From Rhizobium sp. (lineage in GTDB: Bacteria > Pseudomonadota > Alphaproteobacteria > Rhizobiales > Rhizobiaceae), in NCBI GenBank assembly GCA_003501385.1, contig DNPN01000079.1, forward strand, positions 1 through 26,344: a stretch of DNA of 26,344 nucleotides, in the 5' to 3' direction. Each line of letters starts with the position of its first letter. Positions within the stretch are counted from its first letter, which is position 1. Positions 7,268 through 16,298 of the stretch are shown piece by piece. The position numbers were made by a program, and so were the translations under genes. Under the pieces are notes generated by a model that ran no database searches, was not told the DNA's origin, and saw only the letters and a program-made list of their open reading frames with translations.

Positions 7268-10200
7268 TCGGCTGCCCCTACGCTGGATGCGGTTTGAATT
7301 TGAGTTTTGATTTTGGCCAATTCTTCCTTGGTCTTTCCATCTGTGACATGGATATCCACCAATCGCATAGCTTCATCCAATGCCGGGTCTGAATCCTCGC
7401 CAACGCCCAAGTCGACGCCCATGTGGTGCAGGATCATGGCCGCCACATCACTCAAGCGCCGATTATTGATGCCGACCAGCGGAACCTGCACTCCGGCAAG
7501 TCGCTCGATCCCCAGCTGGAGTTCCAGCGCCATCAATGAGTCGAGGCCTAATTCGCCCATCTGTCTATCGCTGTCGATTTGGCCCTCCGGCATTCGGAGA
7601 ATTTGGGCCACCTCCCTGCGCATAATCTTGATGACGATTTCCAGCGCTTTTTCGGGCTGCACGCCAGCGATGGCCGTCGCTATGTCGTCTCCCGATTCAA
7701 CACCTTCCTGCATTCTCACAAGCCCAAGACCTGAATAGGTCGGACTATTGATCAAAGCCAGTTTTCCAGCCGCATCGCTCGGAGAGATATTGCTGTAGAA
7801 CTGAACCGGAGCTGCGGCATTGCCGAGGGCAAGAAGTCTACCAAGCTGCGCCAGAGCTTCCGATGCGCGAATGCCGACAACTCCAGTGGTTCGGCGCAAG
7901 CGATCCGCCAGACTTTTATCGCGTGCGATGATCCCCGCATCTGAAATTGCACCCCAGCCAATCGCCAGCCCCGGCTTGCCAAGCGCCCGGCGCTTTTCCA
8001 TAAAGCCTTCCAGAAATGCATTCGCGGCCACATAGGCACCCTGCCCCGGACTACCAATCACTGTGGTTGCGGAGGAATAAACCACGAAGATATCGAGATC
8101 GACGCCCGACAGAGCCGCATCGAGATTGAGCAACCCGTCAACTTTTGCACCGAGGACTCCCCGCAATCGCTCGGATGTCATCCCCGAAATCAGGCCATCG
8201 TCCAGCGCGACTGCCGTGTGAAAAACGCCACGGATGGGTTCTGGCTGCGATTGCAAAGACGCGATAAAGGCTTTGACAGCCTTGGCATTGCGCACATCCA
8301 ATGCCGCCGTGACCACGTCCACGCCTTGGGCGCGGAGGTCATCCACTTGTGGTATCAGATCAGGCTCGACAACACCTCGTCGCGATGCCAGGACAAGTTT
8401 TGTGGCACCCTTTTTGGCAAGCCAGCGTGCGGTCGCAAAGCCGAATCCACCCGTACCACCGATAATGATATAGGTCCCGGGTCGCGCGGCGAACGCCAAC
8501 TGATCCGCATCATCCCTTGCGATTTTAGAGGGCCGGACGACGATCTTACCCACATGTTCGGATGATTGAAGTGAGCGGAAAGCACGACCCACCTCAAAGC
8601 CCTCAAGCGCCTGATAGGTCAAAGGCACCAATTCACGTCGGCTGAAGGCGTCCGAAATCTTGGCCAGCATGGATTCAACAAGACCGCGGTCATGTCCCAG
8701 CAGCTCATCCAGATCCACGCCAGAATATTGCAGGTTGCGTACGAAAGGCCGCAATCCAAGCGTGGTGTTTTCCAGAAAATCACGCTTGCCAAGTTCGATG
8801 AAACGACCAAAGGGCTTTACAAGATTGAAACTGGCCAACATACCCTTTCCGGCAAGCGAATTGAGCACCACATCGACGCCGCCGTATTCAGCTTTAATGG
8901 CTTGAGCGAAGCGTTCCTGACGACTGTCAAACAGCAACTCGGCACCGGCCACGCGGGCGATACGCTGACGCATAGGACTGGATGCCGTTGCAAACACCCG
9001 TGCGCCAATGCGCCGGGCAATCTGGATAGCCGCCTGGCCAACGCCGCCAGCCCCGCCATGGATCAACACATCCTCGCCCTTTTTCAAATGGGCACGCTCT
9101 ACCAACGCATACCAGGCCGTGACGAAGGCCACTGGTATTGTTGCCGCCGCTTCCACAGCAACCCCTTCCGGCACTTGATGGAAATGCCATGCAGGTGTGA
9201 CGACATGGGACGTGAACGCATCCTTGGCAAAACCCATGACAGGATCGCCAATCTTGAAGCGAGACACGCCGGGACCAATGCGCGAAACCGTGCCGGAGCA
9301 TTCAAAACCGAGCGATGCGGCTGTCAAGCCAGCGCCAAGAAGATCATCATCCAAGATACCCAAGCCAACCAGAACGTCGCGGAAGTTCAAGCCAACAGCA
9401 GCCACCTCCACTTCGATCTCTCCAACCGCCAGTTCACGTCGATTGGAGACCGTCCAGACAAAACTATCCAAGCGACCCGGATAGTCAAATCGGAGAACGC
9501 TTCGCTTGCCGTCTTCCAGCAATTTCGGCGGCAGGATTCCGCGGCGCACGCGCAACACCGAGGCACCATGACCATCGATCTGCCACTCACGCTCCGGACC
9601 AGGCAAGGCAATAACTTTCGCGATGATCTCAAGATCGGCACCTGGTAACAAATGCATGAGCCGCAAATCGATATTGGGGTATTCGTTGATAGCAACCCGA
9701 ACGAAACCCTGCATGGACCGCTCAATCCCAGATTTGATCAGCGTGTCTGCTGTCAGGACCTCGGTCAGCACAAAAACGCGAACCTTTTTACCCGACCCAT
9801 CAATGCATTCCAGAATTCTGCGCAGGTATTCTATGCGGCATGACAGCTGATCCAACGGATCAAGCTCAATAGCATGTGGCGGAATGATCAGTGTCATCGC
9901 CTCATCAGAACCAGCCTGCTCCAACCATGCGAGCAACGCGGCTTCGGGCTCCTCGCCCGTCGTGATTGTTTCAATGAACTGCAACACGTCGGTGGCAAGA
10001 GAGGCCTGACCATCCTCCACAACAAGCGCGATGCGCCCCACGTCCGAGAGATTTTGCAACACTGCCTTGTCAAACTCTCGAACGGGTGCCCGACCAAAAA
10101 TCAGGCAGCCAAGACCATTTTCTGTCTCACAACTATCGATATTCTCCACACCGGCTTTGCGCAACTGACGTGTCACGGACTCCATCGCCGGGATGCGCCC

Positions 10201-13200
10201 TGAGACATCGCCGTTGGAATCCTGCTCGAGCCAGGGACTCCAGAGGCCACGCAACATATCAAGCGAAGCATCCTGCCCCGGGGAAGCGATCACAATGGGG
10301 GCCGCCGTCTTCAGCAAATCAAGCGCTTGCTTGAGCAAACTCCGATCTCCACCAGCAATCTCTGACATGGAGAACCCGACCAGAACATCGAATGCCAGCG
10401 GTTGCTCTTCCATATCATGTTTGAGCACCAGCCTGTTCACCAGCGAATCGGCCCTGAACTCCTGACGTTGCCCATCCACGTCCTGTGCATGGCCGCCTGC
10501 AAACGTCACTTCAATGCGACCAGTATCGACGAGTTCAGAAAGCGCTTTGGCGAGGCCGGGGCCAAACGGCTCAAGCGCGAGCACGCGCAGTGGTTGGCTC
10601 GCTTGAGCCGCCAAGCGTTCAAGCACTTGCGTGAGGGCAGTAATAGAGGGAGCGGCAACACAGATATCACTCTCGAACCGACGTAACATCCAAGAGGTCG
10701 AAGGTGGCTTTTGTCCACTCCGCAAATATCGCTCGGCATGCTCAAGCGCGTCTGCCGCCAGACGAATTTCCATGTTGGCAGATGGAAAGCGATTGATCAG
10801 TGTTGCAAGCAAGGCCTGCGGTGATGGCAATCCCAATCCCTTTAGGCTTTGAGAATCCGTCGTGGTGACAAAATCAGACAGAACGCGCCGAAGTGCGGCA
10901 AGATAGTTGATGGCATCGGGCACAATATGGCCGGATTTGGCAAAATCATCAGGCGATCCCTCCGCCCCATCTTCCGCGAGATTACGTAGAACACTTTCGG
11001 CCAAGGACACACAAAACGCCCGGGTCAACAGCCATGGATGCGCTTCCGTGATTGGCCGGGCCTTGATCTCTTCCTGAATGGCAGCAAATGCCGCTGAAAG
11101 ATCAGGCCGCTGCAGCGGCACGATATCGGTGCGGAATGTGCGATCCGGTATCGTCGCCTTGGAAAGATACACAGCTCTCAAAACCACGGCTTCGACAGAC
11201 GCGACCAGCGTTCCTGCGGCACTGAACAGCGACACAGCAACCGTCTTGAAGCGCTCGGTCTCATTGGTCAAAAGGGTGATCGAGCGGCACACCTCCGCAC
11301 CGGGCTCCCAAATCCGAACATTGCGGATGCGAACCGGCATATATGCCTTGGTCTCGCCATCGCGCTGTGGCCGGGAGATAAAAAGGCCATGAAGCGCCGC
11401 ATCAAATGAAATGGGATGCAAAAGGTAATCGCGCACATGCTCGGGCACCGCATCGGGCTTTGACAGCCGCGAGTCTGTGGTCACGTCGTCGCGTTCAATA
11501 CTATCGACACGCTGAAACTTTGGACCATATTCCAATCCGGCGCGTCTTGCTTCGTCATAAACCTCCTCACGAGAATTGCGGATGATACAATCAGACACCG
11601 GTGGCAAAAGGGCATCTACCTTGGTCGATGACAGCGATTGGATGGTGCCCCGAGCATGGAGAATCCAATCTTCAGCATTCGAGGAAAACCGCTTGCGACT
11701 CAAAATCTCAATGGAGTTGGATTGCGCGGCCCAAACGGTGGAGACTTCCCGGATCTCACCCGGAATAATTGCCAGTGCCTTGAAGACATCCAGCTCGCTC
11801 AATTCGTAGGCTTCGTCACCATAAATCTCGTGCCCCACCTGCAAGGCCATTTCAACAAGCCCCGATGCGGGAACAACGACCGCACCATCGACCTGATGGT
11901 CAGCGAGATACGGCAAAATTGCCGGGTCGAGCAGATTTCGCCATTCCGGCGATCCTCCTGCCATGCGATCGCCAAGAAGGGCATGACGCTTTGTCGCCTT
12001 TGCCATTTTGCCAAACGCAAGCAGACCTTCTGATGTCCCCTCCAGCGTGAATTCGCTGTGCTGCATCGGATAGGGAGGAATAGACACTTTATTCGGACGC
12101 TGCGTCCCAAAGGCCGCTGCCGCAGAGAAACCCATCCCCATAGCAATAAAACGCGCAACCAATTGCATGATTGGATCGACGTCGATCGGGTCTTTATCCG
12201 AAAGCGTGCTCATGAACTGGCTATCGGTCGCATGTGCCCGAAGGGTGTCTTTGATCGGTCCCGATAAAATCGCTCTAGGGCCGATTTCGACAAAGCAATG
12301 GATGTTTCGACGCAAAACAATCTCTGTTGCGGCGCAGAATTGAACAGGGTTGCGGATGTTTTTCCACCAGTACTGCCCGGTCAGGCGCTCACCGTCAATT
12401 TCTTCACCGAACACTGTCGATATAAAGGGTACGGAAGATGCACCCGTCACTATGCCAGAGAGATCCTTGACGAGTCCGTCCCGGTATGGATCCAATGCGG
12501 AAGAATGAAAAGGATACTGAATATCCAGTTTAACGGTCGCGACTTTAGACTTGCCACATTCCTGAGCCAGCCGCAAAAGCGCACCGCTTGGACCGGACAC
12601 GGTGAGAGAATTCGGGCCATTGATGGCGGCAATTTCGACATCCGCAATGCCGGAACGTTCCAACATTTCGCTGACTTTGGTCGCATTGGCTGCAACCACA
12701 AGCATCGTGCCTTTTCCCCGGACATACTCCTGATGATGGCTGCGAAGAAAAATAACTTTCACGGCCTCTTTACGCGTGAGCGCGCCGCAGGCCTCCGCAG
12801 CCGCAACTTCGCCCATGCTGTGACCAAAAACCACATCAGGCTTGATTCCGAATCGCGCAAGTGTGGTGACGAGCGCTGACTGAATCGCGTAAATCAGCGG
12901 CTGGCTCACGGATGTCATCGCAAGCCGCTCCGCATCAATACCATTTTCGATGGCTTCAGCAATGGACCAGCCGGAAAGGCTTTTGAAAACAGCGTCGATT
13001 TCCAAAATTTCTTCACGGAATATTTTGGATTTTTTGTAGGCCAGTTGCCCCATTTCCCGGAATTGGCATCCATTTCCGGTGAAAACGAATGCGACAGGAG
13101 ATTTTTCCCAAGTCGCTGCAGTCGAAATACCACGTTTGACCGGCGTATCGTCAGCAACAGCCTGCAAGCTGGCTGAGACCGCAGCTGGTGCTGAAATCGG

Positions 13201-13956
13201 CACCACCAGACGATGTGGCAACAGATCGCGCCTATGACCCAAGGCGTTGGCAACGTCTTCCACCCTGGCACCATTGGCCAAAACATGAGCGACTTGCGCA
13301 GCCCTGAGTTTGAGTGCTTCCCGGGTTGCTGCCGAGACGGCGATCAGCTGAGGGGCTTCAACTTTGGAATGCTCAGGCATCGGATCAGCTTTTACCTGAT
13401 AGTCGCCTTCAGCGACGACAACATGGGCGTTCGTGCCGCCAAATCCATAGTTGCAAATGCCCGCAATAAGTCGATCTTGTCCGGGAGATCGTTCAAGTTT
13501 GATTGCGGTCTTCGCAACCGCCAAGTTCATATCGTCAAAGGGTATCGCGCTGTTCAACTGTTCGCTGAAAACGGACATTGGCAAGAGGTGATGCTGAAGT
13601 GCCAGGCACGATTTCAACAGCCCCACCAGACCGGACACGCATTCAAGATGGCCGACGTTCGATTTTGCCGATCCCATCGGCAAAGGTTTAGACCGGGGCA
13701 ACCCCAGAGCCTCACCAATCGCCCTGGCTTCGATTGGATCTCCAGCCTTTGTGCCCGTGCCATGCGCCTCAACGAACGCCAATTTGTCTGGATGCAGATC
13801 AAGATCGGCATAGAGAGAAGACAGCAATCGCCTTTGACCGCCCAACGAAGGAAGCGAAATTCCGGGCGTGTACCCATCCGAATTTGCACTGGAGCCAAGC
13901 AATATACCCCGAACCGAATTGCCTTCAGAGCGCGCATCGCGCAATCTGCGCAGCAC
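7264..13956 (-). CDS. 3' fragment of the synthase: KS end, AT, DH, pseudoMT, ER, KR, ACP
   Basis: The long open frame after the break (2,230 residues from GTG 13956; the frame is open to about 14007). Numbering from that GTG: KS histidines H64 (VEAHGTGT) and H103 (KSNVGHLE); AT nucleophile S380 in GHSMGE, with YPFHS (481-485) in the substrate-motif position, closer to the malonyl HAFH type; DH His H687 (HQVDGAVVVP) and Asp near 852 (HPISFD); a methyltransferase-like region about 1120-1290 whose SAM glycine loop is degraded (VLALEPFGPG); ER about 1488-1808 with HGGAGGVGQ; KR about 1826-2030 with GGTGGFG, S1961/S1962 and Y1975; ACP with phosphopantetheine serine S2140 (LGLDSL). About 50 residues follow the ACP, ending at the TGA shared with the next gene. 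A full beta-reduction set is present, so saturated chains are expected. Confidence 0.85.
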   Translation of the reverse strand: MLRRLRDARSEGNSVRGILLGSSANSDGYTPGISLPSLGGQRRLLSSLYADLDLHPDKLAFVEAHGTGTKAGDPIEARAIGEALGLPRSKPLPMGSAKSNVGHLECVSGLVGLLKSCLALQHHLLPMSVFSEQLNSAIPFDDMNLAVAKTAIKLERSPGQDRLIAGICNYGFGGTNAHVVVAEGDYQVKADPMPEHSKVEAPQLIAVSAATREALKLRAAQVAHVLANGARVEDVANALGHRRDLLPHRLVVPISAPAAVSASLQAVADDTPVKRGISTAATWEKSPVAFVFTGNGCQFREMGQLAYKKSKIFREEILEIDAVFKSLSGWSIAEAIENGIDAERLAMTSVSQPLIYAIQSALVTTLARFGIKPDVVFGHSMGEVAAAEACGALTRKEAVKVIFLRSHHQEYVRGKGTMLVVAANATKVSEMLERSGIADVEIAAINGPNSLTVSGPSGALLRLAQECGKSKVATVKLDIQYPFHSSALDPYRDGLVKDLSGIVTGASSVPFISTVFGEEIDGERLTGQYWWKNIRNPVQFCAATEIVLRRNIHCFVEIGPRAILSGPIKDTLRAHATDSQFMSTLSDKDPIDVDPIMQLVARFIAMGMGFSAAAAFGTQRPNKVSIPPYPMQHSEFTLEGTSEGLLAFGKMAKATKRHALLGDRMAGGSPEWRNLLDPAILPYLADHQVDGAVVVPASGLVEMALQVGHEIYGDEAYELSELDVFKALAIIPGEIREVSTVWAAQSNSIEILSRKRFSSNAEDWILHARGTIQSLSSTKVDALLPPVSDCIIRNSREEVYDEARRAGLEYGPKFQRVDSIERDDVTTDSRLSKPDAVPEHVRDYLLHPISFDAALHGLFISRPQRDGETKAYMPVRIRNVRIWEPGAEVCRSITLLTNETERFKTVAVSLFSAAGTLVASVEAVVLRAVYLSKATIPDRTFRTDIVPLQRPDLSAAFAAIQEEIKARPITEAHPWLLTRAFCVSLAESVLRNLAEDGAEGSPDDFAKSGHIVPDAINYLAALRRVLSDFVTTTDSQSLKGLGLPSPQALLATLINRFPSANMEIRLAADALEHAERYLRSGQKPPSTSWMLRRFESDICVAAPSITALTQVLERLAAQASQPLRVLALEPFGPGLAKALSELVDTGRIEVTFAGGHAQDVDGQRQEFRADSLVNRLVLKHDMEEQPLAFDVLVGFSMSEIAGGDRSLLKQALDLLKTAAPIVIASPGQDASLDMLRGLWSPWLEQDSNGDVSGRIPAMESVTRQLRKAGVENIDSCETENGLGCLIFGRAPVREFDKAVLQNLSDVGRIALVVEDGQASLATDVLQFIETITTGEEPEAALLAWLEQAGSDEAMTLIIPPHAIELDPLDQLSCRIEYLRRILECIDGSGKKVRVFVLTEVLTADTLIKSGIERSMQGFVRVAINEYPNIDLRLMHLLPGADLEIIAKVIALPGPEREWQIDGHGASVLRVRRGILPPKLLEDGKRSVLRFDYPGRLDSFVWTVSNRRELAVGEIEVEVAAVGLNFRDVLVGLGILDDDLLGAGLTAASLGFECSGTVSRIGPGVSRFKIGDPVMGFAKDAFTSHVVTPAWHFHQVPEGVAVEAAATIPVAFVTAWYALVERAHLKKGEDVLIHGGAGGVGQAAIQIARRIGARVFATASSPMRQRIARVAGAELLFDSRQERFAQAIKAEYGGVDVVLNSLAGKGMLASFNLVKPFGRFIELGKRDFLENTTLGLRPFVRNLQYSGVDLDELLGHDRGLVESMLAKISDAFSRRELVPLTYQALEGFEVGRAFRSLQSSEHVGKIVVRPSKIARDDADQLAFAARPGTYIIIGGTGGFGFATARWLAKKGATKLVLASRRGVVEPDLIPQVDDLRAQGVDVVTAALDVRNAKAVKAFIASLQSQPEPIRGVFHTAVALDDGLISGMTSERLRGVLGAKVDGLLNLDAALSGVDLDIFVVYSSATTVIGSPGQGAYVAANAFLEGFMEKRRALGKPGLAIGWGAISDAGIIARDKSLADRLRRTTGVVGIRASEALAQLGRLLALGNAAAPVQFYSNISPSDAAGKLALINSPTYSGLGLVRMQEGVESGDDIATAIAGVQPEKALEIVIKIMRREVAQILRMPEGQIDSDRQMGELGLDSLMALELQLGIERLAGVQVPLVGINNRRLSDVAAMILHHMGVDLGVGEDSDPALDEAMRLVDIHVTDGKTKEELAKIKTQIQTASSVGAAE

Positions 13957-14699
13957 CAGAACAACAGCGCCCTCAGAGCGTACATAACCGTCCGCATCCT
14001 CCGAAAACGACCCGTCGGCGATAGCATGTGCGCTTGCGAAAAGCCGATGAATGGTGCTGGCGAAAGCAGTAAATTCACACCACCCACCACAGCCAGATCA
14101 ATCCGTCCCTCCGTCAGCGCAGCCATCGCCTCATTCAAAGCGACGAAAGACGACGAGCAGGCCGAATCAACCGTAAAGCTTGGACCTCGCAAATCAAAGG
14201 CGTGCGACAGGCGGTTGGACAGGACCGACAGCGAATTTCCCGTCATATAATGGCTTTCCATGACGGCAGGATCATGCGAAGCACTGTTTTGATAATCAAC
14301 GTTCGATGCACCGACATAAACACCGACGTTTTGACCGGCGAGCGAAGAAATCGGGATATTGGCATCCTCAAAGGCCCGCCAAGTGACTTCCAGAAGCGTT
14401 CTTTGCTGAGGATCCATCTGGCGCGCTTCGCGATGAGAAATGCCAAAAAGCGCTGGGTCAAACCCGAATGGATCAGAAAGATAGCCACCTGCGAATGTAT
14501 AGGCAAAGCCGGGTTGAGGTTCGCCTGGGCGAAGGAAGCGGCCAACACTCCAGCGACCTTCCGGTGCGTCACTCACGGTATTCTTGCCGCTCCTCAAGAG
14601 CTCCCAGAATGCGTCGACGTCTGGAGCGCCCGGCAAACGTGCGCCCGCACCTACGACAGCAATTTCACCAATTACTGACGTTTTTCTTATTCCCGACAT
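13614..14699 (-). CDS. 5' fragment of the synthase: N-terminal half of KS
   Basis: The open frame from the true start. About 230 residues are genuine ketosynthase sequence: IAVVGAGARLPGA near the N-terminus, the MDPQQRTLLEVTWRAFEDA block (95-113), and the active-site cysteine C181 in VDSACSSSF. After residue ~230 the frame leaves the KS sequence and runs about 130 residues of unrelated peptide to a stop at 13614. As translated it would be a 361-residue dead protein lacking both KS histidines. Confidence 0.7.
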   Translation of the reverse strand: MSGIRKTSVIGEIAVVGAGARLPGAPDVDAFWELLRSGKNTVSDAPEGRWSVGRFLRPGEPQPGFAYTFAGGYLSDPFGFDPALFGISHREARQMDPQQRTLLEVTWRAFEDANIPISSLAGQNVGVYVGASNVDYQNSASHDPAVMESHYMTGNSLSVLSNRLSHAFDLRGPSFTVDSACSSSFVALNEAMAALTEGRIDLAVVGGVNLLLSPAPFIGFSQAHMLSPTGRFRRMRTVMYALRALLFWCCADCAMRALKAIRFGVYCLAPVQIRMGTRPEFRFLRWAVKGDCCLLSMPILICIQTNWRSLRRMARAQRLEIQSKPGRLVRLWGCPGLNLCRWDRQNRTSAILNACPVWWGC

Positions 14700-14739
14700 C
14701 GCAAACCGCCTTTTATTTCAATAGAAATGTCAATCTCAA

Positions 14740-14769
14740 AGTATACGCGGCAATAAAACCGCTACTCAA
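14740..14769 (-). promoter_or_regulatory. Putative promoter of the PKS/alpha-oxoamine synthase operon
   Basis: On the minus strand TATACT (14745-14740) matches the -10 consensus at five of six positions. TTGAGT (14769-14764) matches the -35 consensus at four of six. The spacer is 18 bases. It would give a leader of about 35 bases before the ATG at 14699. Consensus matching only. Confidence 0.35.
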
Positions 14770-14791
14770 ACGAATCGACAAAATCCAAACA

Positions 14792-14805
14792 CAAGAAATT
14801 TCTTG
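14792..14805. promoter_or_regulatory. 14-bp perfect palindrome upstream of the PKS promoter
   Basis: CAAGAAATTTCTTG is a perfect dyad with no loop, centred about 30 bases upstream of the proposed -35 box of the PKS gene. Its size and position suit a dimeric regulator-binding site. The regulator is unknown and no regulator gene is visible in the window. Confidence 0.35.
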
Positions 14806-14830
14806 ATCTATGTAGACCGTCAGAAAATAT

Positions 14831-14887
14831 TTTGCCTTGGATGCTCAATAATGCATTGAGCTACTCATGGACCCGCACAAAGGCAAA
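14831..14887 (-). terminator. Nested stem-loop between OPX gene and PKS gene
   Basis: An outer stem, TTTGCCTT (14831-14838) with AAGGCAAA (14880-14887), encloses a perfect inner hairpin, GCTCAAT (14843-14849) with ATTGAGC (14855-14861). Read on the minus strand it begins about 22 bases after the OPX stop, and its outer stem is followed by the AT-rich ATATTTT. It may end the OPX transcript or limit read-through into the PKS gene. Confidence 0.35.
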
Positions 14888-14909
14888 GGCCGTTTCAGCG
14901 AGCATGAAT

Positions 14910-16085
14910 CTATTCCACATTGCTTGAAACTGTTGTTGCCGCTGCAACGATACCAATCGGCCCTCCAACAATGTTCAGGAACTTCGCAAAGTCAACAGAA
15001 GGATGTCGCGATGCATAAATAACATCGCGATTCTTGACGCCGAACGTCTGCCCAATGAGCAGACTATCAGCCTTCTCCAGACTGAGGCGATATACCACTG
15101 GATATTTGCCATCCTTGTCCGGATGCATACCTCTGGCAAGCAATTGCTGAAAACGCGCCCCGCCAACAAGATCAGAGAGGATCTCAGGCTCTTCAAAGCG
15201 GAAGACAAAATACCCCTTCATATCCGAGGCACTGCCATCCGCTCCGCCAGCAAGTGCGATCGCCTCAAGCAAGTTGAGGTCATTGGCACCAAACTCGACA
15301 CGCTTGGATGATTTCACAGCCCCCAAAATTGTAAATGTCTGCGGATCCCGGTACACATATATCTGGTCCTTAGGCTGAACCATGATATTTTCTTTAGAAT
15401 TTTCAATGATATCTTTGAGCAGAACGGAGCCACGAATATTGGATCTCGTTAAGCTAACGTACGTTTCGTAAGGCTGAGCCACCGCGCCTCCCGCCCGCGC
15501 GATCATGTCCAAGATTGTTTCATTTCCCAATCCCAAGGGAATAACCGATGACCGGGCCACGGCCCCGGATACAGTGACGTCCCGCGAGGAAGACGCAACA
15601 AGACTCACGAGAACATCGGGCTCGACAGCTTTATTTTTGAGAGCGGCAACAATGGTCTGGCGAACCTGCTCCAGCGTCTTGCCTTCAAGGCGCACCGTTC
15701 CAACATACGGTATCGATGCTGTTCCATTAGGCTGTACAACGATATCGAGTGTAACCTGCTTTGAGTTTTCTGTGGAGAACAGCCCATCCGCACTTGCTTC
15801 AAATATCGTGACTTTCAGAGCATCACCGATTCCAATCACTGGTGCCTTGATGGAGCCACTCACCCGAAAGCGGGTTTGGAGCTTTCGGGCCTGAAAATCA
15901 TTGATAATCCGCGACATTCGGGCATCAACGTCAATAAGCTCGAACACTTCCGCAGTCGCCCGCTGCTGGTCTGCTGCTGAGCGACCCGCTTCTTTCACGA
16001 TGTCATCTGTTAACGGCCCATCAGCGGGAACCATTTGACAGCTTGCCAAAGCCATACAGGAAAGAACGATGATCGCTTGTTTCAA
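14910..16085 (-). CDS. Outer-membrane polysaccharide export (OPX) lipoprotein, KpsD/BexD/CtrA-like
   Basis: A 391-residue lipoprotein. A short hydrophobic signal ends in the lipobox LASC with C16 as the lipidated residue. The export domain includes IGIGDALKVTIFEA and VTLDIVVQPNGTASIPYVGTV, followed by SLBB-like ligand-binding repeats (about 180-330), for example VTVSGAVARSSVIPLG and FTILGAVKSSKRVEFG. Such proteins form or gate the outer-membrane channel for capsule polysaccharide and pair with KpsE-type proteins, two of which are encoded downstream on the other strand. The start is TTG at 16085, directly preceded by an in-frame TAA, with GGCGGGG about ten bases upstream; the first ATG lies inside the signal peptide at codon 11. 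The gene lies 210 bases upstream of the PKS on the same strand, with a stem-loop and a likely separate promoter between them. Confidence 0.88.
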   Translation of the reverse strand: MKQAIIVLSCMALASCQMVPADGPLTDDIVKEAGRSAADQQRATAEVFELIDVDARMSRIINDFQARKLQTRFRVSGSIKAPVIGIGDALKVTIFEASADGLFSTENSKQVTLDIVVQPNGTASIPYVGTVRLEGKTLEQVRQTIVAALKNKAVEPDVLVSLVASSSRDVTVSGAVARSSVIPLGLGNETILDMIARAGGAVAQPYETYVSLTRSNIRGSVLLKDIIENSKENIMVQPKDQIYVYRDPQTFTILGAVKSSKRVEFGANDLNLLEAIALAGGADGSASDMKGYFVFRFEEPEILSDLVGGARFQQLLARGMHPDKDGKYPVVYRLSLEKADSLLIGQTFGVKNRDVIYASRHPSVDFAKFLNIVGGPIGIVAAATTVSSNVE

Positions 16086-16247
16086 TTATAAATGCCCCGC
16101 CATATACGCCGTGGTCAAACCACATTTCACACCAGTCTGCAAGCGCAACACAACTCATAAACTTGTTTAGTTATTTATTCAAAAATCTCATAGTGCACAA
16201 ATGCTACAGAATTACCCACCACAATCAATTCTTTTCGAAAAATGCCG

Positions 16248-16283
16248 ACAGCGCCTCTCACCATATATGGCGCACGGCGCTGT
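16248..16283. repeat. 36-bp interrupted dyad centred on CCATATATGG
   Basis: Arms ACAGCGCC (16248-16255) and GGCGCTGT (16276-16283) are perfectly complementary. They share the same centre as the ten-base palindrome CCATATATGG at 16261-16270. Only the five-base stretches between core and arms mostly fail to pair. The common centre suggests one large operator or a folded RNA rather than two chance palindromes. Confidence 0.45.
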
Positions 16284-16298
16284 AGCTCTTCATATCCG

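Larger units (their letters stand above)
7264..14699 (-). pseudogene. rkpA: RkpA-like iterative type I fatty acid/polyketide synthase, frame interrupted in KS
   Basis: One gene whose frame breaks near 14007-14012; restored, it would encode about 2,480 residues. Domain order: KS, AT, DH, degenerate methyltransferase, ER, KR, ACP. No thioesterase is present. At the break the upstream frame reads MLSPTGRF and then nonsense, while the other frame resumes with SEDADGYVRSEG, the expected KS sequence. A ten-base loss is the most economical reading, since the family normally has about three more residues (GRCxxF) here. A single T missing from a TTTT run is the alternative. The layout matches RkpA of S. 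meliloti, thought to make a special lipid for K-antigen production, and also fungal highly reducing synthases. The ATG at 14699 has AAAGG about nine bases upstream. All active sites are otherwise intact, suggesting a recent lesion or a sequence error rather than decay. Confidence 0.8.

Noticed and set aside
8692..9648. A 318-residue open frame on the plus strand opposite the ER region
   Set aside because: It is a shadow of the intact ER coding sequence, with low-complexity basic composition and no motifs.
14001..14015. Programmed -1 ribosomal frameshifting at the KS break
   Set aside because: A -1 shift on TTTT would restore the frame, but the site CGT TTT CGG is not a standard slippery heptamer, I see no obvious stimulator, and the product would still lack about three normally conserved KS residues.
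13213..14250. A 345-residue open frame on the plus strand opposite the synthase
   Set aside because: It lies wholly antisense to good KS/AT coding sequence, has no recognisable domain, and such long antisense frames are common opposite GC-rich genes.
14728..14733. Minus-strand TTGACA as the -35 box of the synthase gene
   Set aside because: It matches the consensus perfectly, but no -10-like sequence occurs at 16-18 bases downstream and the start would fall at or inside the coding region.
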